Of a DNA stretch of 64,000 bases, positions 12,586 through 24,740 are shown in pieces. Both the position numbers and the translations under genes were made by a program. A model generated the notes under the pieces. It searched no databases. It saw nothing but the letters and a program-made list of their open reading frames with translations, and had not been told where the DNA came from. Source of the stretch: Azadirachta indica (taxonomy: Eukaryota; Streptophyta; Magnoliopsida; Sapindales; Meliaceae); NCBI GenBank assembly GCA_022749755.1, contig CM040448.1, forward strand, positions 11,406,481 to 11,470,480, in the 5' to 3' direction. Position 1 is the first letter of the stretch. Each line of letters begins with the position of its first letter.

Positions 12586-14083
12586 GACACATAATAAGCT
12601 AGAATTCTTGTCCCAATATCATGGGATTTTGGATAAATCCAGTAATTTAAGTTCTTCGAAGATTCGTAAGCAGGAAGTTAGGTTTGGTCTGAGGAAGTCT
12701 CAAGAAACGAGGGTTAGAAATGGTTGTGTTAAGGCTAGTAGTAGTGCTCTTTTGGAGCTTGTTCCTGAAACCAAAAAGGAAAATCTTGAATTTGAACTTC
12801 CCATGTATGACCCATCAAAGGGCCTTGCTGTGGACCTGGCTGTTGTTGGCGGAGGTCCGGCTGGGCTTGCGGTTGCACAACAAGTTTCAGAGGCAGGGCT
12901 TTCGGTTTGCTCAATCGACCCATCTCCTAGATTGATTTGGCCAAATAATTATGGCGTTTGGGTGGATGAATTTGAGGCCATGGATTTGCTTGATTGCCTT
13001 GATACTACCTGGTCTGGTGCTGTTGTGTATATCGATGATAATATGCAGAAGGATCTTGGTAGACCTTATGGCAGAGTTAATAGGAAGCAGCTGAAGTCAA
13101 AAATGATGCAAAAATGCATATCTAATGGTGTTAAGTTTCACCAAGCCAAAGTCATTAAGGTTATTCATGAAGAATCTAAATCTTTTTTGATATGTAATGA
13201 TGGTGTTACAATTGAGGCTGCTGTTGTTCTTGATGCTACAGGGTTTTCTAGGTGCCTAGTTCAGTATGATAAGCCTTATAATCCTGGTTACCAAGTGGCA
13301 TATGGAATTTTAGCTGAGGTAGAAGAGCACCCATTTGATGTAGACAAGATGGTTTTTATGGACTGGAGAGATTCCCATCTGAATGGTAATGTGGCCATGA
13401 AAGAGGCAAATAGTAGAATTCCCACTTTTCTTTATGCAATGCCCTTCTCATCAAACAGGATATTTCTCGAAGAAACTTCGTTGGTGGCACGGCCTGGGGT
13501 GCCAATGAAAGATATCCAGGAAAGAATGGTGGCTAGATTAAGGCACTTAGGCATAAAAGTTAAAAGCATTGAAGAGGATGAGAATTGTGTCATCCCTATG
13601 GGCGGGCCCCTTCCAGTACTTCCTCAAAGAGTTGTGGGAATAGGTGGTACTGCTGGGATGGTGCACCCTTCAACTGGCTATATGGTGGCAAGGACTCTAG
13701 CAGCAGCTCCTATTGTTGCAAATGCTATAGTTCGATCCCTTGGTTCTGGTAGAAGCCTTTCAGGAAATGAATTGTCTGCTGAAGTTTGGAAAGACTTATG
13801 GCCCATAGAAAGGAGGAGACAGAGGGAATTCTTCTGTTTTGGTATGGATATCCTGCTGAAACTTGACTTACTGGGCACTAGAAGGTTTTTTGACGCATTT
13901 TTTGATCTGGAACCTCATTATTGGCATGGTTTCTTATCATCGAGATTGTTTCTTCCTGAGCTTATATTTTTTGGGCTTTCTCTGTTCTCTCATGCTTCTA
14001 ATACTTCTAGGATAGAGATCATGGCCAAGGGCACTCTTCCTTTGGCTAACATGATTGGCAATTTGGTACAGGATAGAGATTAA
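12569..14083 (+). CDS. LCYB: Lycopene beta-cyclase, chloroplastic
   Basis: Converts lycopene by way of gamma-carotene to beta-carotene by forming two beta rings, in plastid membranes. The 504-aa frame is uninterrupted and lacks introns, as usual for this gene. Residues 1 to about 80 are a Ser/Lys/Arg-rich plastid transit region. The dinucleotide-binding motif VVGGGPAGLAVAQ lies at about 92-104. The plant LCYB stretch RLIWPNNYGVWVDEFEAMDLLD begins near residue 121, and FLEET, which carries a catalytically essential Glu, is at 299-303. PMGGPLPVLPQRVVGIGG and GMVHPSTGYMVARTL follow in the C-terminal half. This is the only complete copy in the window; three 5'-truncated copies lie downstream at 22.3, 30.3 and 61.7 kb. 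It resembles the leaf-type LCYB rather than the chromoplast-specific CYCB type. The leader may be regulated by an upstream ORF. Confidence 0.97.
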   Translation: MDTLLKTHNKLEFLSQYHGILDKSSNLSSSKIRKQEVRFGLRKSQETRVRNGCVKASSSALLELVPETKKENLEFELPMYDPSKGLAVDLAVVGGGPAGLAVAQQVSEAGLSVCSIDPSPRLIWPNNYGVWVDEFEAMDLLDCLDTTWSGAVVYIDDNMQKDLGRPYGRVNRKQLKSKMMQKCISNGVKFHQAKVIKVIHEESKSFLICNDGVTIEAAVVLDATGFSRCLVQYDKPYNPGYQVAYGILAEVEEHPFDVDKMVFMDWRDSHLNGNVAMKEANSRIPTFLYAMPFSSNRIFLEETSLVARPGVPMKDIQERMVARLRHLGIKVKSIEEDENCVIPMGGPLPVLPQRVVGIGGTAGMVHPSTGYMVARTLAAAPIVANAIVRSLGSGRSLSGNELSAEVWKDLWPIERRRQREFFCFGMDILLKLDLLGTRRFFDAFFDLEPHYWHGFLSSRLFLPELIFFGLSLFSHASNTSRIEIMAKGTLPLANMIGNLVQDRD

Positions 14084-15276
14084 GATGACCAAAATATCTT
14101 TTACACGCTTAATATGTTGATGCATCTGCATCTTAAAGTGTACTTACTCTTGCCTGAACTGTTAATATAACACTTCAAATTAGTTGTGATATTTATAGCC
14201 CATTACATGACCCACAGTTCATGATAAATTCATTTTGGGTAGATGGTTCAGATTGATTGCTTACTGCATTAATCCCACCTGTACATGTTATTAGAAATTG
14301 AAAGAAGTGAGATTGTTGTATGAAATGAGATCTCTAAATGAACATGAACAGCATTTTTATTGTCATTTCAGCATGCAGTTAGTGACATATATTTGCAGGC
14401 TGATTTCTTGATTTTTCTAATAAACAAACAAGAATATGCAGATATTGTTTTTAAAAATGAGCTTTATTCATTTATCAGTTAATGCTATTATTTTAACCTT
14501 TTTTGCAGGATAATTTCCCACTTTTTATGTAACAAATGAATACCAGTGTTTCATTAATTAATGAAGGGCAAAATCAAACTGTAATCCTTAATTTTTATCT
14601 TAATTCCACAAAAATGATGCAGTTTACTTATCTTCCTCGGAGTGGTTTAAGACGATGCTTGTTTGTTTCCCATTCGTTTTCAAAACACTATCCCATGTGG
14701 TGCAGGTAAGCGGAAATTTAAAATAATTTGAGCTTTACCTACCTCTTAACCTTTTGAAAGGGAGAAAAAGAGAATGAAATGACTCTTTCACCCTTTGTAC
14801 TTGAAAACAAAACACTGCTCTTGTGAGGAACTATATACTTTTGTTCATATTTGGTTCAATCTCTTAAATATATGCTTTTGTTCCTTTTTTAGATATAATA
14901 ATCAGATTTGGATCCATGTATATATTTACAAATATAAAAATTGAACTTATCTAATGTGCAAATCAATATAAATTAAAATGTGATTTTTTCTAATATATAT
15001 TTCAATTTGTATCATTGAATGAGATTTGTTTCTGCAGTATCTGTGAAATTGTTTATCACATTTACAAAATAATAATAAAAACAATTCTGCCAATTAAACA
15101 GCACTAAAAATGTCAAATACATATATATATATATAAGACAAACAAAAAAGTCCCCTACATTTATTTATATTATTAAAATTAGAAAAAAGGAAAACACACA
15201 GGTATAAGCTATGTATATATATATATATATTATCAAATTATTTAGAATAAAATTAAAAACACCAAGAGTTTTAAGA
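14084..15276. other. LCYB 3' flank, part of repeat unit 1
   Basis: Holds the LCYB 3' UTR and AT-rich spacer. It is repeated, with divergence, after each LCYB copy (22860 onward; 31270-31466 continued at 54570; 61973 onward). The stretch at about 14330-14346 is the uninterrupted equivalent of the CACTA insertion site in unit 3. No gene is seen; TA runs occur near 15120 and 15215. Confidence 0.6.
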
Positions 15277-16856
15277 TTAATGTGGATGGTTGAGTTGTGA
15301 ATCATTATTATCAGTATCAACTGGGGGAAACACTGCTTCGTAAGTCTGAATAACGCTGAGGGCGAGGGCAAATATGGCTCCAAGAAATGCAAGAATGGTC
15401 CAAGGGCTGGTAAAATGTGTATGACAAAACTCAGCCGCCCACTTCATGGTCGTGTTCTTGTAATGCTTTTCAATTTTTTGTCTAATATCAGCGTAAATCT
15501 CATCATTCGGCACCAAATTGTCGGCTATCGTATTGAAAAGCTCTGCAACCTGTTCATCGCTCCCAAGAAAATTGTGTACTATGCTCCTCGATCGAAGCTC
15601 CTTTACATCCTCGGCATGATCAATCAGCGAATCCAAGAAGCAAATGTATGAAGTGACGACGAAATCATCGGGGCTATCGGCGCAAGTTTCGTATGCTACC
15701 ATGTTTAGTAGCAGCGATTTTGTAGAATCGTCTACGGTCATGTTGGGGAGATACAGTTCATCTGTTAAAAAACACTCTCGGAACTCCACGCTTCTCAGTT
15801 CACGACTCTTGTTTGGCTTGAAATTGATTCCCGCCAATTTAAGCTCCATGGCCGAACGATACGAAGACCAGCTGCTTGGTTGATCACTCTTCCTTGTCTT
15901 GAAACTGATTTTCTCCGATATAAACTCCATGGCCGAACGAAATGAAGACCAGAAGCTGCAGCCAACCCCACCATTCCTTTGTTTACCAATGAGCTTGGTT
16001 CGAGTATATGCAAGAAGATGAGCAGGTTCAGGGTCATTTTCCACATTTATTACTGTATTCTGTTGATGATCTTGCTTCCGCTTATCTTGCGGTTGCTTTG
16101 AATAATTGTGCTGCGGGCCGAGGAGAATATTTTCTATGAAATCATCTAACATTTTCCGCCATTTGCCTTCACCTCGTAACTTAAACGTCATCAACTTCTC
16201 CAGGACTTTAAAAGGAAGTTGATTTTCCAGCAAGAATAAGTCTCTTCTGACCATGCTGCAATGTGGCCTTTCATTCCTAAACTAGTACTGTTGGGCTGAT
16301 CACCGTCCTGTTTGCCATCACGCTTGCGTGTGCAGCAGTAAATGAATTGGACAACGAAGCATCCATCAAGAAACATCATCTTGGTAAACTCTTCGTCCTC
16401 GAATTTTGCCACTGTGCCCTCTTCGTCATCCTCGTAGCACTTTCTTGTAGACTTCGCCAACGCCATGACTTGGGCGTACGCTTCTTCAAGCGTCCGTTGA
16501 TCATCTTTGGCAAAGTTGCTCGCCATTCTACACTTGTGCTGCTCCATGAGCTCAAGTTTAGGGTTTCCATGGTGATAAGGACCAATGGAAACCACCAAAG
16601 GGTCGTAGCTATCATTTCCTTTCATATCTCGAATTATCTGAGGAACTTTCTGTATCTTCACACTTGTTGTTGGGTTGATGTTACGATTACTTGTTTCTGG
16701 GTCGATGTTTTGGTTACTTGTCGTTGAGTTGATTTTATGCTTCACGAGTCCCGAAAGCCACTGTTTGGTTTCCTGGGAACATGTGGGAACACAATCTTGG
16801 ACTCGTATTTCATTGTCATGGCTGCAGGCACTCTCAGGAACCATGGAAGCCGCCAT
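15277..16856 (-). pseudogene. DUF247 protein, copy A, single-base frameshift
   Basis: Plant DUF247 (UPF0481) protein of unknown biochemical role. The frame opens at ATG 16856 (MAASMVPESACSHDNE) and shows the family blocks VPQIIRDMK, YDPLVVSIGPYHHGNP and FLDGCFVVQFIYC. Near 16251 one base is missing compared with the intact copy at 55.3-56.9 kb. The frame therefore runs off into an unrelated tail and stops at 16191. The rest of the protein continues in the next frame (RRDLFLLENQLPFKVL onward) to a stop at 15277, ending in a hydrophobic segment TILAFLGAIFALALSVIQTY. Apart from that base the gene is complete, so a sequencing error is possible. It lies convergent to LCYB. Confidence 0.85.
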
Positions 16857-19800
16857 TATTGGGCCAGCAGATGCACAAAATTAATGGATATATATGTAAT
16901 TTAATTAATTTCCTGAGATTTTGTTTGCGACAATGCATGCGTTAATTAGTAACTCAAGTTCAAGATCCTTTAAATAGTGCACTTTGGAGCAAGCATCTCC
17001 GCTTTTCTCAATTGCCAAGCTTGGAATTCTTAATCCTTTCAGAGGGAATTTAAAAAAAGAAAAAAGCTTGGAATTGTACGTTAATGCTTCTTTTTCTTTT
17101 TTATTTTAAAAATAAATAACAAGCTACAAGCACGTAACACAGGGTTCCAACTTAAGATAATAATCATGTTGAAAAAACAATCAACTGCAAAAAAGAAAAT
17201 AAATAAATAAATAAATAATCAAGTGTTTAATAAATTGTACTCTTAAAAGTGTTCTAAATTTTAGGAATCAATAAATTAATTTTTTTTCTTAATTTTATTG
17301 TTGTCCAAATATTATAAGAATGTATGTTAAAAGTGTATGCAGAATATAGGAAATAATACATTTGGGTTTGTATAATTTAATTTATTAAATATGCACGCAT
17401 ACTTTTATAATATAATTAAAGTGATAAGGGTGTATAAATTCCCAATCCAAAAATATTTAATTATATTTATGAACTTGAGATCACCATTTTCAATGCGTAG
17501 TTTTATAATATATGATTGAAAAGATAAGTTGTATAATTAATTATGTAGTTCATACAAAACTAAACTTTTGTGTTATTCACCTGAAAATTTTAACCCTTAA
17601 TTAATTAGTGAAAAAGTTTTAATGAAATCTAAAATTAAATAGCTTTAATTTCTTTTTTAACATTAATGTTTTCCTTATAATTTTATGGGACAAGCTTTAA
17701 AGAGAGAAGCAGATCAGAGAACAATGTAATGTAATGTGTAGTACAAGTTAAAGATGCTAGCTTGTGCAGAAATAGTACTTAGTTATTATTGATACTTTCT
17801 TTTTCAAGTCCTATTTATAGCTGTCAATATTTGCTTTACTCTTTGCATCCACTAAATTAACTTCTTTAATTTATGGCTTATTGAGAAAGGCTGGCTAACA
17901 TCGTATAATTGAGTGAGCTTTGTTCTTTATCTCTTTATCTCCACCTTTATCTTCGCAAACTAATGTTAAACACATGTTCAAGATTGAGGCGAGGTGTAAT
18001 TTAAAATCAAAAGTCGCAGTTATATATTGTGAGATAAAACCCTAGATATTAAGTTAGTAAGAAAAATGGGTGAATTCCATAAGATGGAAATTTGTGTTAT
18101 TAAATATAATTTTTTTCAGCTTTACTTTTGTAATCAAGGGGAAGCTAATTACAATATCAAACCTACTCTTAATCATTTGTCGCAAGAGAACTAAAATAAA
18201 AATAAACTGACAATCAATTTAGCTGAGGCTTCGTTGGTCGAATGCTTTAAGAGCAAATATATATGTTTAGTGTCTAATCTTTTGTTTTGGTGACGATCAT
18301 TTTTTTTCGTGATATTATATTGAAAAGACTTTCAAAATTTATTTAAATATTCTAGTTTAGAGATTTTAGAGAATAAATTAGTTTTAGATTCACCATTTTC
18401 ATTGCATTTATTGCGAATAAAGTGTTTTTCTCTTAAGTGTTCAAATAATCATTCCAATTAGTCATACGTTTTGAATATGAAAAAAAAATTAATTTTTTGG
18501 TCAATACATCAATAATTATTCTAATACGAGGTGTTTTTGTAATATGTTCTGATAAATTTTTGTAATATATTTTTGTGAGTAATAATTTTAACAAATTAAG
18601 CCTAAGGAGTTCTACCTAGAAGATTGATAGCTCCCTCTTTACCAATTGAAATATTTTGTAGAGAATAACAAATATTGATATTAGATTTAGTCGCTTGATA
18701 TTAATTATTAAACTTGTTTTGGTTGTAGGAAAAAGTGCCTCAATCCCTTTTTTTTTTTTTTTTTTTCTATTTTCTAATGAAACTCTGATTCTTATTAATA
18801 ATGTAGTTGGCGGCTGCGAGGACTTTAGGTTTCCCCAGTGGGCTTTCCTTTTGCTGGGTCTCGCCCATTAACGCTGTTTATAAGGAATTGGATCGGCCTT
18901 TTTTTATCATTTTCTGGGTCCCGGCTTCAATTAGACCTGAATGATTTAACTCTCCTACAAAACTTAATACAAAGTCTTCGATAGTAGCAATCGTTTTTAT
19001 TGTACTTCGATTGAATCTTCGTAGTTAGTTATGTTGGAGATTTTTTAATATAAATTAATTGCGCAATGACTAATACAGGAAACTCACAAGTCAAGACATA
19101 CATAAAGCATTGTTACTAAGAAAATTTTTGTTCCTTTAAGACATTATCTTAGTATAAAAAAGTTTTTATGACAATATTTCTTCTAAAATACAATGGCTAT
19201 TAATTATATAAGGGTACATTTCAAAATGTAAAATTCTTAAATAGCACAAAATATTATGCATTAAAGAGTAATGGGAGATCAAGCATGTAAGAAGAATATT
19301 TTTCCTATATTTGATAATTAAAATATGACTTCTATTTATAAAAATGCATGTATCATTTTATTTGGAACATATTTCTTTATAATACTATTTTATTTATAAT
19401 TTTTATACACTATTAAATGTATTTTCAAAATTTTGTATATTTCATAAAATATATAATAAGTTATACAAATTTTTAGTTTTGGTTATGTTGTTAGCCATAT
19501 ATGAAGTTTGGAAGTATTTGATTTGTTTGAAGTATTGAATCATCTTATATGTATTTTCAGAACACTTATGGTCTTTATTATCATTGTGAGAGGATTTGTA
19601 AGACTCATATTATTGCATATTCTCGAGGATTTTTAGCAATATTAGACTCATAATTAAATACATTTGTCCTTGTGAAGACTCTGAGATAGTATAGAGATGG
19701 AAGTTCTATTGATATTCCATTTTTAGACTTTCATTAATAATAGGTTCGCCATTCATTAAGATTAATTGATAAATTATAAATGGTTATCTTGATCTTTGAT

Positions 19801-20122
19801 ATATATGGAGAAAAACTGTAATTAGCTTTATTTTATTCTTATCATGGGTTTATGAATAGCGAGTTGAGATAAATTTCGTATTTTCTATCCAATTATAGAG
19901 GAAAATGACTTGACTTATCTGTTTTATTTAAAAGAGAACAAAAAAATAAAAGAAGAGATATATATCCACTAGAAATAAAAAGAATCACTATTATTCAGGT
20001 TCAAAAATAAATTCAACATGTAAATGAAAATTTACATCTCCATCAATCTATTAGAATTAGCTCTCAAAAACTGCTAATTCAACATAGTTTGTTAGTCAAG
20101 AAATTAATACCCACTTGACCCT
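16857..20122. other. DUF247-A upstream region and spacer of repeat unit 1
   Basis: Non-coding and AT-rich. The stretch 16857-18430 is shared with 27313-28395, 29179-30336 and 56913-58430, so it belongs to the repeated unit. About 18443-19584 has no counterpart in unit 3, where the flanking sequences adjoin near 58455. The part 19585-20122 is shared again with 58460-59084. A GC-richer patch at about 18810-18920 stands out, but I cannot assign it. Confidence 0.55.
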
Positions 20123-21945
20123 TCACTTATTACAGTAAGATGCAAGCATCATGATCAGCTTATGGAGCTGACAGCAACAACAAATTATCAGAGCTCTCAA
20201 ACATGAGGGGGGATTCATTTCTCTGTGGGGCAAGAGATGAACAGCACCCAGGACAAACAAACAGTGGTGGCACAGTTTCTGAATCCTGAATTCCATGGCA
20301 ACGGGTGTTCGGCCAAACCTCACAAATGTCACATGCCACCATCCCTCCCCATCATCATCTTCAGCTCCACATTCACATTTCACTATCCAATTGTCATTTC
20401 CACCTTCATGTCTCAATTTTGAGTCTGAATCTATCCCGTACCCTCTCACCCGAATTTCTGGACCAGACTCCACTGCTCCAAACAACAATTCTCCATCCTC
20501 CGTTTCTTCCATCTTGTCAATCTTAGTCACCACCATATTTTTCATAATACAACAAGTATCCCTTAATGCACTCTGTGCAGCTCGCTTGAGGTCCAGAACA
20601 GTGGACTGCGGTGGAACCATGACCAACTCCCCAGGTGTTGAATCTGCTGTCAACCTAGTTTGTATATCAACAAAACTTGGCATCACTTGGCCTGTTAATC
20701 TCAGTACCTGGTCTTCTTCATCTTTAACTGGCCACTCCTTAGTGTTTGCTGTCAGTACCTATTCAAAAGCACATTCTCATACTGATAAACCACTTCACTT
20801 AAACTTCCCCTCCAGGTTCGACTCCAGAGCCATTATCCAGCTCAGAAATTGTGTATTCAAATAATCGGGTGGCTGGATTCACTGCACGATGCACCATATG
20901 ACTTCCAACAATTACGTTGTTCATTGATTTCAAAACGTAATCCAACCCTGTGTCGCCAATGTGCATCCTGGCTGCGTCTCTTACTTCTTGCCTACTCGTC
21001 ACCCAACGACCCAAGTTCTCTGTTTTTTTCTCTCTTAAGGCATTCCATAATACAGCAAGTATCCTCAATGCACTCTGAGCAGCTCGCTTGAGCTCCAGAA
21101 CAGTAGTGGAGTGCAATCGAACCATTACCAACTCCCAGGTGCTGAATTTTCTGTCAACCTTGTTTCTGGATCAACAAAACTTGCCATCACTTGGCACGTA
21201 AATCTCAGTACCTGGTCCTCTTCTTCTTTAAACTATTCCTCTACAAAGTGTTTGCTGTCAAGAGTTGCCTGCGTTGCCAATGCTACCAGTTCTGAATCCG
21301 AATAATTCAAAAGCACATTTTCGTACGTATAAACCACTTCAGTCTAAACATCCCCTCCAGTTTCTAAAGCTGACGGTGGAAGAAGCTCGTTGAATGTTTC
21401 TGGTTCTGGCTCTAAGACTCCAGAGCTATCACCTGGCTCAGAAATTTTGTATTCTAATAATCGGGTGGCTGGATTCACTGCACGATGCGGCATATGACTT
21501 CCAACAGTTACATTGTTCATTTATTTCAAGACATAATACAACAACCCATTGTCCCCCAACGTGCATCCCGGCTGCGTTTCTTACTTCTTGCCCACTCATC
21601 CCCCACGACCCAAGTTCTCTGCTTTTTTCTCTGTTAAGACATTGACAATCACTTCTGCTGCAGATTCTAGTCTTCTTGCAGACCATCTGGCTATCCAATT
21701 TAGCAATTACAGCACTGAATCTTCTATAATTGACAGATTTATCCTTCACCATAGACTTATTCCTCAGTTTCATTCTGGCTGAAGGTTTTCAAGTGAAAGA
21801 TGTGGTAGCCATGATCGTTTTCTTTTGTTCCTAGGCACAATATTTGACAGTTAACATGAACCTTGGAAGATCTTTTAGTGTGAGCAACTGAGTTTCACTC
21901 ATATCTCCTAGCGGCGAAATATTTGATTCAATCCTCAGCACTGAT
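20123..21945 (-). pseudogene. MS1/MMD1-type PHD-finger protein, copy 1, degenerate
   Basis: Remnant of a plant PHD-finger nuclear protein of the MALE STERILITY1 / MALE MEIOCYTE DEATH1 group. Recognisable blocks from N to C on the minus strand are NYRRFSAVIAKLDS (about 21740), RQEVRDAARMHIGDTG with KSMNNVIVGSHMVHRAVNP (about 20870-21000), and TVLDLKRAAQSALRDTCCIM followed by LRHEGGNDNWIVKCECG (20380-20610). The PHD finger itself is frameshifted at about 20344: GEGWWH appears where the other copy reads GERMVAC, so the zinc ligands are lost from the frame. Stops and frame changes occur throughout. An internal duplication of about 0.5 kb is listed separately. The original role was probably in anther development, by family; this copy cannot make a normal protein. 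Confidence 0.8.
20569..21530. repeat. Internal tandem duplication in PHD pseudogene copy 1
   Basis: The segment at about 20569-20935 is repeated at about 21069-21530 in the same orientation. Both copies contain the KRAAQSALR block, the spacer after it and the block around MNNVIVGSH. The offset is about 500-560 bp because the second copy retains extra bases. The junction fuses KRAAQSALR directly to sequence that belongs further upstream in the gene. The copy at 59.1-61.4 kb shows no such duplication. Confidence 0.65.
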
Positions 21946-22283
21946 CCGTGCCACTGAGATCTTGAATAATATTGCCAAGTTCCAGTGAGCTGAGAATTTC
22001 AATTGCTCTGTTTTAATTTATAGCAAGCTTATACATATATGAAATGGAGTGAATTGAATGAGCTATAATTTGGTCTTTAATTTCTTTTCATTCTTTCCGG
22101 ACTGCCGCTGCAGTGAAAGCTATATTATCTCTAACTTTTGCTTTGCAAATCAATTATAAGGGCGTGTTCATGATCGAGGTTCTGTAGTTTTAAAATTAAA
22201 ATTCACAAGTATTATGAGATAAAAACATTAAATATTAAGTATTAGTCAGAAAAGTGGATGAATTCCATAAGAAATCATTGCAA
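21946..22283. other. Fragment of DUF247-upstream sequence joined to an LCYB copy
   Basis: From about 22010 the sequence matches the DUF247 upstream region (compare 17890-18090 and 57700-58120), including a CTGCCGCTGCAGTGAAAGC block and the GTGGATGAATTCCATAAG stretch. It then passes directly into LCYB coding sequence near 22284. This is a duplication junction, not a gene. Confidence 0.6.
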
Positions 22284-22859
22284 TCAAACATACCAGTAAG
22301 AATGACAGCTAGATTAAGGCACTTAGGCATAAAAGTTAAAAGCATTGAAGAGGATGAGAATTGTGTCATCCCTATGGGCGGGTCCCTTCCAGTATTTTCT
22401 CAAAGAGTTGCGGGAATAGGTGATACTGCTGGGATGGAGCACCCTTCAACTGGCTATATGGTGGCAAGGACTCTAGCAGCAGCTCCTATTGTTGCAAATG
22501 CTATAGTTCGATCCCTTGGTTCTGGTAGAAGCCTTTCAGGAAATGAATTGTCTGCTGAAGTTTGGAAAGACTTATGGCCCATAGAAAGGAGGAGACAGAG
22601 GGAATTCTTCTGTTTTGGTATGGATATCCTGCTGAAACTTGACTTACCAAGCACTAGAAGGTTTTTTGACGCGTTTTTTGATCTGGAACCTCATTATTGG
22701 CATGGTTTCTTATCATCGAGATTGTTTCTTCCCGAGCTTATATTTTTTGGGCTTTCTCTGTTCTCTTACGCCTCTAATACTTCTAGGATAGAGATCATGG
22801 CAAAGGGCATTCTTCCTTTGGCTAACATGATCGGCAATTTGGTACAGGATAGAGATTAA
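22284..22859 (+). pseudogene. LCYB 3' fragment, copy 2 (C-terminal ~187 codons)
   Basis: Nearly identical to the last part of the intact LCYB, from about codon 317 to the stop codon. The reading frame is unbroken and fused upstream to about ten unrelated codons from 22254. It lacks the transit region, the GxGxxG nucleotide-binding motif and FLEET, so it cannot be a cyclase. Substitutions include G to D in GIGDTAG and V to E in GMEHPSTG. The 3' flank after 22860 also matches that of LCYB. Confidence 0.9.
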
Positions 22860-24279
22860 GATGACCGAAAAATCATTTGTATGCTTAATATGTTGATGCA
22901 TCTGCACCTTAAGGTGTACTTTCGTGCCTGAATTGTTGATATAACACTTCAAATTAGTTGTGATTTTTTTAGCCTATTACAGGATCCACAGTTCATGATA
23001 AATTCATATTGGGTAGATGGTTCAGAGTGATTGCTTACTTCATCAATCCCACCTTTACATGTTATTACAAATTGAAAGAAGTGGGATTGTTGTATCAGAT
23101 CTATAAATGAACATGAACATCATTTTTACTGTCATTTAAGCATGCAGTTAGTGACAGTTAGATATATTTGCAGGCTGATTTCTTGATTTATCTAATAAGC
23201 AAACAAGAATCTGCATATATTGCTTCTGAAAATGAGCTTTGTTCATTTAATCAGTTAATGCTATTATTTTAACCTTTTTTTGCAGGATGATTTCCTACTT
23301 TTTATGTAAAAAATAAATACCAATGTATTATTAGTAATTAATAGTGTAATCCTTAATTTTTTATCTTAATTGCACAACAATGATGCAGTTTACTTATCAC
23401 TTTCGGTGTTAACTCACTGTTAGTATCATTGAATGAAATGACTCCTTCACCCTTTGTACATGAAAAAAAGAAGAAAGCACTTCAATCAAACTGACTGAAC
23501 ATAAAACAATGGAAAACGCTGCACAATTCATTCCCATTGGTTATCGTCTTGCACGCAAAAATGTATTCCCAACTGATTTGGGTGAGTGGTGTATCAGTTC
23601 AGATATTACATACATGCATAAATTTTCATGTCATCCTGTTGTTTTTGTCATAATAATTAAATTAATTGACCATACGTGTTTGCAAAAAATGAGCACTGAT
23701 AACATTTGCGTTTTTAAAAAAAAGATATAATTAATTATAATCGATTCTATATAATTGATTAATTACTATGATTTTACCCTTGAACTCCTACACACGATGA
23801 ATGCATAAGCACGAGATATGCGGGTCTAGTTGTTAATATTACATCTTATTATCAGCATATAAACTTAGATAATGTTTATATTTTCTATCTAAAATTTGAT
23901 ATGGTTGTAAAATTTAAATTTGATTGATATATTTTTTTTTAATTTAAATTTTTGAATATGAATGTTAAGTTATTTTTTTTTAAACTAAGAAAATTTGAAA
24001 CTAATAAAAAATCTTAAATTAATAAACTAAAAGTATTATTGGTAAATAAAATACTTAAATTATTCATATGTTTACACATTCAGATTTAAGTGAAAATTTT
24101 TAATTTACTTATATTTAGATATTTTTATCATATATTCATACATAACTTAAACAATAAACAACTTTTAAATATTTTAATAATTATATTCAAACTTCAATTA
24201 AAAAGAGAACCAAACTTTTAGTTTTGTAAAGAACTCTATTTTCAGAAGACTTTATTGATTTATATATGTATATATATAT

Positions 24280-24740
24280 ATCAAGTATGGGTACGGTTCG
24301 ATTCGGTTTAAATTTTTGAAAAATCGAATTAGACCTGAGAATTTGGGTCTCACATTTTTGAGACCGGACTGAATCGAATAGAAAGAAAAATCCGAATCGA
24401 AATGAACCGATTGTATGTTAGAATTGGATTAAAACCTAACCGATTGGTTCGATTTTTAAATAAATTTATTATTTTTTTAAGTTTTTCGTTGCATTAAATG
24501 ACGTCGTTTTATGAAAATACAATAAAACGACGTCGTTTAAATGAAAAATATTAAAAAATAATATTTTCGATCTGATATGAGTTTTTTTGGATTAAAACCG
24601 AAATCAGACCAAAAATTTCGAGTTTTTTATTTGAAGAACCTAAATCGGACCGAATTGCATAAAATGCCGGATCGAACTTGTAAATTTCGGTCCAATCCAA
24701 TCCAGTTCGATCTGATTTTTCTGCCCACTCCTAAAAAATA
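24280..24740. repeat. Foldback-like repeat with GACGTCGTTTTAT hairpin core
   Basis: The core is a perfect 13-bp inverted repeat, GACGTCGTTTTAT at 24500-24512 and its complement at 24522-24534. Around it are repeated 'CGGTTCGATTTT'-like motifs facing left (GGTTCGATTCGG near 24296) and right (CCAGTTCGATCTG near 24702). Such ACGACGTCGT-centred elements are common in plant intergenic DNA. No target-site duplication could be fixed, and TA runs bound it on both sides. Confidence 0.5.

Noticed and set aside
16347..16727. 126-codon plus-strand open frame
   Set aside because: Shadow of DUF247 copy A. Equivalent shadows occur over copy D and both PHD copies.
22254..22859. A second functional lycopene cyclase
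   Set aside because: The frame is open, but the nucleotide-binding motif, FLEET and transit peptide are absent.
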